Below, in pieces: positions 7,433-10,389 of a stretch of 10,389 nucleotides of DNA (positions are counted from its first letter, which is position 1; the number at the start of each line of letters is the position of its first letter). Below the pieces are notes generated by a model. That model was given only the letters and a program-made list of their open reading frames with translations. It did no database searches and was not told the origin of the DNA. The stretch comes from Ignavibacteria bacterium (GTDB taxonomy: Bacteria > Bacteroidota > Ignavibacteria > Tepidaquicellales > Tepidaquicellaceae), in NCBI GenBank assembly GCA_018058125.1, contig JAGPCH010000021.1, positions 1-10,389 on the forward strand, read 5' to 3'. A program made the position numbers and the translations under genes.

Positions 7433-8313
7433 TAACCTGAAATTCTGTTTTCATTTGAGCCAAGTATATGTTTTAACTGAACAGATACCAGCCCGATTCC
7501 AAACATAAGAACAGACAGAAACATAAATCCAATTCCAAAAACCGTAAAGACAGGATTGCTGAATATTCCTGCAATCAGCAGGCAAAGCGCACCGCCTATT
7601 ACAAGTCCAGAGCTGAATACAATAAATATTTTTATCGGATTATAAAAAAGTATAGCCTCAATAATAAACTGAAGCGTCCGCATCGAATCCCTGAATAATC
7701 TTACCTTGGTTTTGCCTTCTCTCTTTTTATAATCTATCGGAATATATTCCACAAACTTTCCGTTCATCATGTAAGCAAGTGTAAGAGAAGTAGTAAAGCT
7801 GAATGTATCGCAGAGTTTTGTAAAAAACGGGAGAGTCTGTTTTCTTGAAAAAACTCTCAACCCTGAATTAATATCAGGAATTTTTCTTCCGGCTGTAAAC
7901 TCCACAAGCTTCTTGAGCATAAGACGCAACATTTTTTTCTTGAAAGACTCATCATAGTTTGCACCCTGTCTGGCTCCTACCACCATATCAAATCCCTTTT
8001 CATATTCCATGTAGAGTACCGGGATCATCTCCAGCGGATAAGTTCCGTCAGCATCAGTTATGACAATTGTATCAAACTTAGCTACTTTTATACCGTCTTT
8101 GAGAGATCTGCCATAGCCGATATTGTGAGGATGGCTGATGGTGTATGCTCCGGATTTCACTCCCATCTCCGCAGTTCTGTCAGTCGATCCGTCATCCACA
8201 ACTATAATTTCAGCATTCTCCATGTTATTCAATTTCAGAACTTTTAAAATATCAAAAACTGTTACCGCGATCACTTCGCCTTCATTATATGCCGGTATAA
8301 CAACTGAAAACAT
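7432..8313 (-). CDS. Family 2 glycosyltransferase with two C-terminal membrane helices (polyprenyl-phosphate sugar synthase type)
   Basis: 293 residues. The GT-A catalytic domain begins at VVIPAYNEGE (4-13), with nucleotide-binding VVDDGSTD (38-45) and the metal-binding DADG (87-90). DINSGLRVFSR (147-157) and the KREGKTKVR stretch (197-205) are typical of dolichol-phosphate mannose synthase-like enzymes. Two hydrophobic helices at about 226-250 and 256-282 match the GtrB/ArnC/DPM1-like architecture. Such enzymes make undecaprenyl-phosphate-linked sugars at the inner face of the membrane for later use by a GT-C enzyme. The gene starts 6 nt after the methyltransferase stop, with no purine-rich ribosome site in an AT-only leader, and ends overlapping the GT-C start. 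The sugar (mannose, glucose, an amino sugar) cannot be told. A direct transferase on the growing glycan is possible but less likely given the helices. Confidence 0.88.
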   Translation of the reverse strand: MFSVVIPAYNEGEVIAVTVFDILKVLKLNNMENAEIIVVDDGSTDRTAEMGVKSGAYTISHPHNIGYGRSLKDGIKVAKFDTIVITDADGTYPLEMIPVLYMEYEKGFDMVVGARQGANYDESFKKKMLRLMLKKLVEFTAGRKIPDINSGLRVFSRKQTLPFFTKLCDTFSFTTSLTLAYMMNGKFVEYIPIDYKKREGKTKVRLFRDSMRTLQFIIEAILFYNPIKIFIVFSSGLVIGGALCLLIAGIFSNPVFTVFGIGFMFLSVLMFGIGLVSVQLKHILGSNENRISG

Positions 8314-8319
8314 TTTATA

Positions 8320-9012
8320 TTAATTTATTTTTTTATAAATACTGATCAGGGATATTCCCAATGGTGTTTTTAACGGGAGAAAATTTCGAGAGAAAGGCAC
8401 AATGTATTTATCAAAAAAACCTATCTCTCCTTCGGTGTCATTTATATTTCCTGATTTGAGAGCTTTATATACTGCCCAGTAGCCAAGAGCTCCTATTAAA
8501 TTAAAATAATACTGCTCTGTCAGTTTCACATTATCCCCGGTTTCTAAAGACCTCATCATTTCCTTATTATATCTTTTGAAATGACCTGCCGCTTCATCAA
8601 AGTTAGAATACAGAAACTGATGCGATGGGACAAGATGAAACAGCACACCTTCCGGTTTCAACAGCGAAAGTAATTTCTTAAAAAAATTCACATCATCTTC
8701 GACATGCTCCATTACATTCATGCAAACAATGAAATCATATTCACCTTCCGTATTCATCAGATCTATGCATTCGATCTTTATTTCTTTGCGGAAATTTCTT
8801 TTCTTTATGTGATCAATAGCAGCGGAGGAAATGTCTATGCAGTACATGCTGTCAAAACTGCACTGGTCTGTTATCAGTTTAGTAAAAGAGCCGACTCCGC
8901 ATCCGACTTCAAGTACATTACCCCGCACATATTTTTTAAACTGATCAAAAGTCCACTGATTATAATTAGTGGCTTTCTGCATTTGTTCCGCCGATGTAAA
9001 TAATTCAGACAA
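8320..9012 (-). CDS. Class I SAM-dependent methyltransferase, GT2-associated type
   Basis: 230 residues from a TTG start at 9012; starting instead at the ATG at 8982 would give 220. SAM-binding motif I is VLEVGCGVG (33-41), the acidic residue after strand 2 is D60, and NVMEHVED (99-106) matches the family's post-motif segment. The region PSHQFLYSNFDEAAGHFKRY (129-148) and the C-terminal FNLIGALGYW...PLGISLISIYK blocks recall a methyltransferase family often found beside DPM1-like glycosyltransferases. I chose TTG because GAGG lies exactly 10 nt before it, and because homologs tend to carry some residues before the NYNQW block. It follows the acyltransferase by 2 nt. The target is probably a sugar hydroxyl of the glycan or its lipid-linked precursor; this is inference from context. 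Confidence 0.85.
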   Translation of the reverse strand: MSELFTSAEQMQKATNYNQWTFDQFKKYVRGNVLEVGCGVGSFTKLITDQCSFDSMYCIDISSAAIDHIKKRNFRKEIKIECIDLMNTEGEYDFIVCMNVMEHVEDDVNFFKKLLSLLKPEGVLFHLVPSHQFLYSNFDEAAGHFKRYNKEMMRSLETGDNVKLTEQYYFNLIGALGYWAVYKALKSGNINDTEGEIGFFDKYIVPFSRNFLPLKTPLGISLISIYKKIN

Positions 9013-9014
9013 TT

Positions 9015-9680
9015 CTAATTTTCCTCTTCTATAGCTTTTACAAATACAGCCGGATTGCCGGCATATATGCTGAATGGTTTGACTTCGCTTATTACTACGC
9101 TTCCCGCTCCGATTATAGAACCTTTCCCGATCTTTACCCCTTTCATTATAAAACAGTTAGCTCCTATCCAAACATCATCTTCTATCATAACCGGCTTTCT
9201 AATGATCTTGTCCCATCTTTTTAATCTGTCTTTATAAGGTACGTTATGTGAATTTGTATCCATGATCACGGTGTTAGCTCCTATCATGATCCTGTTACCC
9301 AATACAATCTCCTCCTCTGAAATGATCGAAGTTCCGTTAAGATAGACTTCATCTCCGGTTACTATCTTACCCGATTTCGATGTCCTTAAAAATACCCCGC
9401 CCGAAAGGTTACCGGAATTGTATCCGCACTTAGCCGAGATAAGTCTCATGTTGCTGCCAAGTCTGATCGAACCTTTATTTTCAATTCTTGGAATTCCGAA
9501 GACAGTTACATTCTTACCGTAACTGACTCCGTTCAAGTTTAATATTATCTTTAGGAAAGGTGAAGTTATAAAAGTTATGACCTTTGTAAAATGTAAAAGT
9601 CCGTCTTTGATCAACTCGTAGTAATTTTCATTACCGGTATCAAACTTCAGCTTCTCGTTATATTTAAATAAAAAACTCAT
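9015..9680 (-). CDS. Left-handed beta-helix O-acyltransferase (hexapeptide family)
   Basis: 221 residues. Hexapeptide-style repeats run from about 50 to 200 (for example SIRLGSNM, IVLGNRIMIGANTVI, VWIGANCFIMKGVKIG, SIIGAGSVV), the mark of a trimeric left-handed beta-helix acyltransferase. The likely catalytic His is H145 in DTNSHNV, where LacA/Maa/WbbJ-type enzymes carry theirs. The C-terminus YAGNPAVFVKAI (206-217) is the classic end of this family. The first 50 residues are helical and partly hydrophobic (about 28-49); there is no N-terminal Rossmann domain, so it is not a PglD-type N-acetyltransferase. The likely role is adding acetyl, from acetyl-CoA, to a sugar hydroxyl of the glycan. 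Start ATG at 9680, 14 nt after the upstream methyltransferase stop, without a clear ribosome site. It may act on a free sugar or a lipid-linked oligosaccharide; the substrate is unknown. Confidence 0.9.
   Translation of the reverse strand: MSFLFKYNEKLKFDTGNENYYELIKDGLLHFTKVITFITSPFLKIILNLNGVSYGKNVTVFGIPRIENKGSIRLGSNMRLISAKCGYNSGNLSGGVFLRTSKSGKIVTGDEVYLNGTSIISEEEIVLGNRIMIGANTVIMDTNSHNVPYKDRLKRWDKIIRKPVMIEDDVWIGANCFIMKGVKIGKGSIIGAGSVVISEVKPFSIYAGNPAVFVKAIEEEN
9021..9027 (-). promoter_or_regulatory. Ribosome binding site supporting a TTG start
   Basis: AGAGGAA read on the minus strand; GAGG (9026-9023) is 10 nt before TTG at 9012, the same sequence and spacing as before the aminotransferase ATG at 5825. 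It lies in the last codons of the acyltransferase (Glu-Glu). The alternative ATG at 8982 has only a weaker GGCGG upstream. Confidence 0.45.
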
Positions 9681-9694
9681 TTGTCAAAGATAAT

Positions 9695-10389
9695 TCATTT
9701 CTTAGTACCGCTTCCGCTCCAGCTCACGCCTTTGTATGCATTTATATTTACATCTTTGTATTCATTTTCATCAAACCATCTACCGATCCTTTCCCTGCTG
9801 ATAAAGTCAACCTGAGGCGCATTGAGCTTATCAAACACATTAATATTGTTTCTGTAAAATGACATCTTACGGAAGTTTCCGAAATACTCATAAAATGGTA
9901 AAAATTTAAGAGGTAAAAGATATACAGTATAAACCGGAATGTAAAGCAATGAAGTTGTTATTTTGGAAATGCCAAGCAAAGACTTTCTGCTTAGATTCTT
10001 AAGAAATGTTTTCCGTAATGGCTCGACAACATATTTCACAAGACCGTTACCCTCCTCCGAATATACCCACACAATCAGCTTTCCGCCGGGTTTTACATGC
10101 CGGTTTAAATTTTCGACAGTCCTGTCAGGATCATCAGTATGATGAATCACTCCGATTGAAAACACTATATCGAATTTTTTTCCGAGATCCATTTTTGCAA
10201 TGTCAGCTTCGACATATTCGATATTATCAAAGTCCTTATTTTTTTCCTTAGCAATTTCAGTCGTATTAAGATCAACGGCTGTGATACTTTTTGCATACGG
10301 TGCAATAAAATTAGTATGCTGTCCGCCGCCGCATCCGCATTCCAATACATCTTTTCCTCTGAAATCTTCAAGTGTATTTGGCAGTATCC
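9695..10389 (-). CDS. Class I SAM-dependent methyltransferase, N-terminus outside the window
   Basis: The reading frame is open to the right edge, so the true start lies beyond it; 230 complete codons before the stop are visible. Motif I, DVLECGCGGGQ, sits 13 residues into the visible part. The Leu in this motif is a TTG codon at 10345, which is not a credible start because it would cut the SAM-binding strand. Further marks are VDLN (end of strand 2), VEADIAKMDL, GVIHHTDDP (family-typical) and HVKPGGKLIVWVY. After the Rossmann core comes a hydrophobic or amphipathic stretch (LLYIPVYTVYLLPLKF), then a C-terminal part around FDKLNAPQVDF and RWFDENEY seen in methyltransferases of O-antigen and capsule loci. 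The role is probably sugar O- or N-methylation; the acceptor is unknown. It ends 14 nt before the acyltransferase and is probably in the same operon. Confidence 0.85.
   Translation of the reverse strand, partial: ILPNTLEDFRGKDVLECGCGGGQHTNFIAPYAKSITAVDLNTTEIAKEKNKDFDNIEYVEADIAKMDLGKKFDIVFSIGVIHHTDDPDRTVENLNRHVKPGGKLIVWVYSEEGNGLVKYVVEPLRKTFLKNLSRKSLLGISKITTSLLYIPVYTVYLLPLKFLPFYEYFGNFRKMSFYRNNINVFDKLNAPQVDFISRERIGRWFDENEYKDVNINAYKGVSWSGSGTKK

Noticed and set aside
9015-9680. PglD-type UDP-amino-sugar N-acetyltransferase
   Set aside because: The N-terminal nucleotide-sugar-binding domain with its early Gly-rich loop is absent; the protein is a LacA/WbbJ-like beta-helix enzyme with DTNSHNV and the GNPA ending.
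9695-10345. Starting the right-edge methyltransferase at 10345
   Set aside because: The codon there is TTG inside the SAM-binding motif DVLECGCGG; the frame stays open to the window edge, so the gene is partial and its real start lies outside.
1-10389. CRISPR array, transposon, phage genes, tRNA or defence system
   Set aside because: I saw no regularly spaced direct repeats, transposase or integrase motifs, tRNA-like folds or nuclease/defence domains; nearly all the sequence is accounted for by glycan genes.

Overview
The window is a surface-glycan (capsule or O-antigen-type) biosynthesis locus. Every convincing gene lies on the minus strand, so transcription runs from the right edge to the left. 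The DNA is AT-rich, intergenic gaps are mostly a few bases or overlaps, and most starts lack a purine-rich ribosome site. The last gene encodes a secreted beta-barrel of the Wzi-like type common in the Bacteroidota/Chlorobiota/Ignavibacteriota branch. A member of that branch is my best guess, but this is inference from style and family resemblance, not a taxonomic proof.

Layout in transcription order: (1) 10389-9695, a class I SAM methyltransferase whose 5' end lies outside the window; (2) 9680-9015, a left-handed beta-helix acyltransferase; (3) 9012-8320, a second SAM methyltransferase; (4) 8313-7432, a family 2 glycosyltransferase with two C-terminal membrane helices (DPM1/ArnC/GtrB type); (5) 7432-5822, a polytopic GT-C-type glycosyltransferase; (6) 5825-4611, a DegT/DnrJ/EryC1/StrS sugar aminotransferase; (7) 4609-4016, a small PglC-like phosphoglycosyl transferase. 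Genes 2 to 7 are packed with gaps of 6 nt or less or with overlaps (ATGA, TAATG), which suggests one translationally coupled message. After a 178-nt gap come (8) 3837-1909, a membrane-anchored CapD/WbpM-type nucleotide-sugar 4,6-dehydratase, and (9) 1873-191, a Wzi-like outer-membrane barrel. The remaining 190 bases hold no gene, only a repeat-like segment at the very edge and a hairpin with a T-run.

Reading the parts together: the dehydratase and aminotransferase would make a 4-amino-4,6-dideoxy sugar nucleotide, and the phosphoglycosyl transferase would load a sugar phosphate, possibly that one, on undecaprenyl phosphate. The GT2/GT-C pair would make and use a polyprenyl-phosphate-linked sugar on the periplasmic face. 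The acyltransferase and methyltransferases would decorate the glycan, and the barrel would help anchor it at the cell surface. No flippase (Wzx), recognisable polymerase (Wzy), Wza/Wzc export machinery or ABC exporter is visible, so the locus must continue to the right or depend on genes elsewhere.

I see no defence system, CRISPR array, transposase, tRNA or rRNA. This is mainly a recognisable glycan locus. The points most worth a second look are the glycan logic, the left-edge repeat, a likely TTG start and the internal break before the dehydratase.
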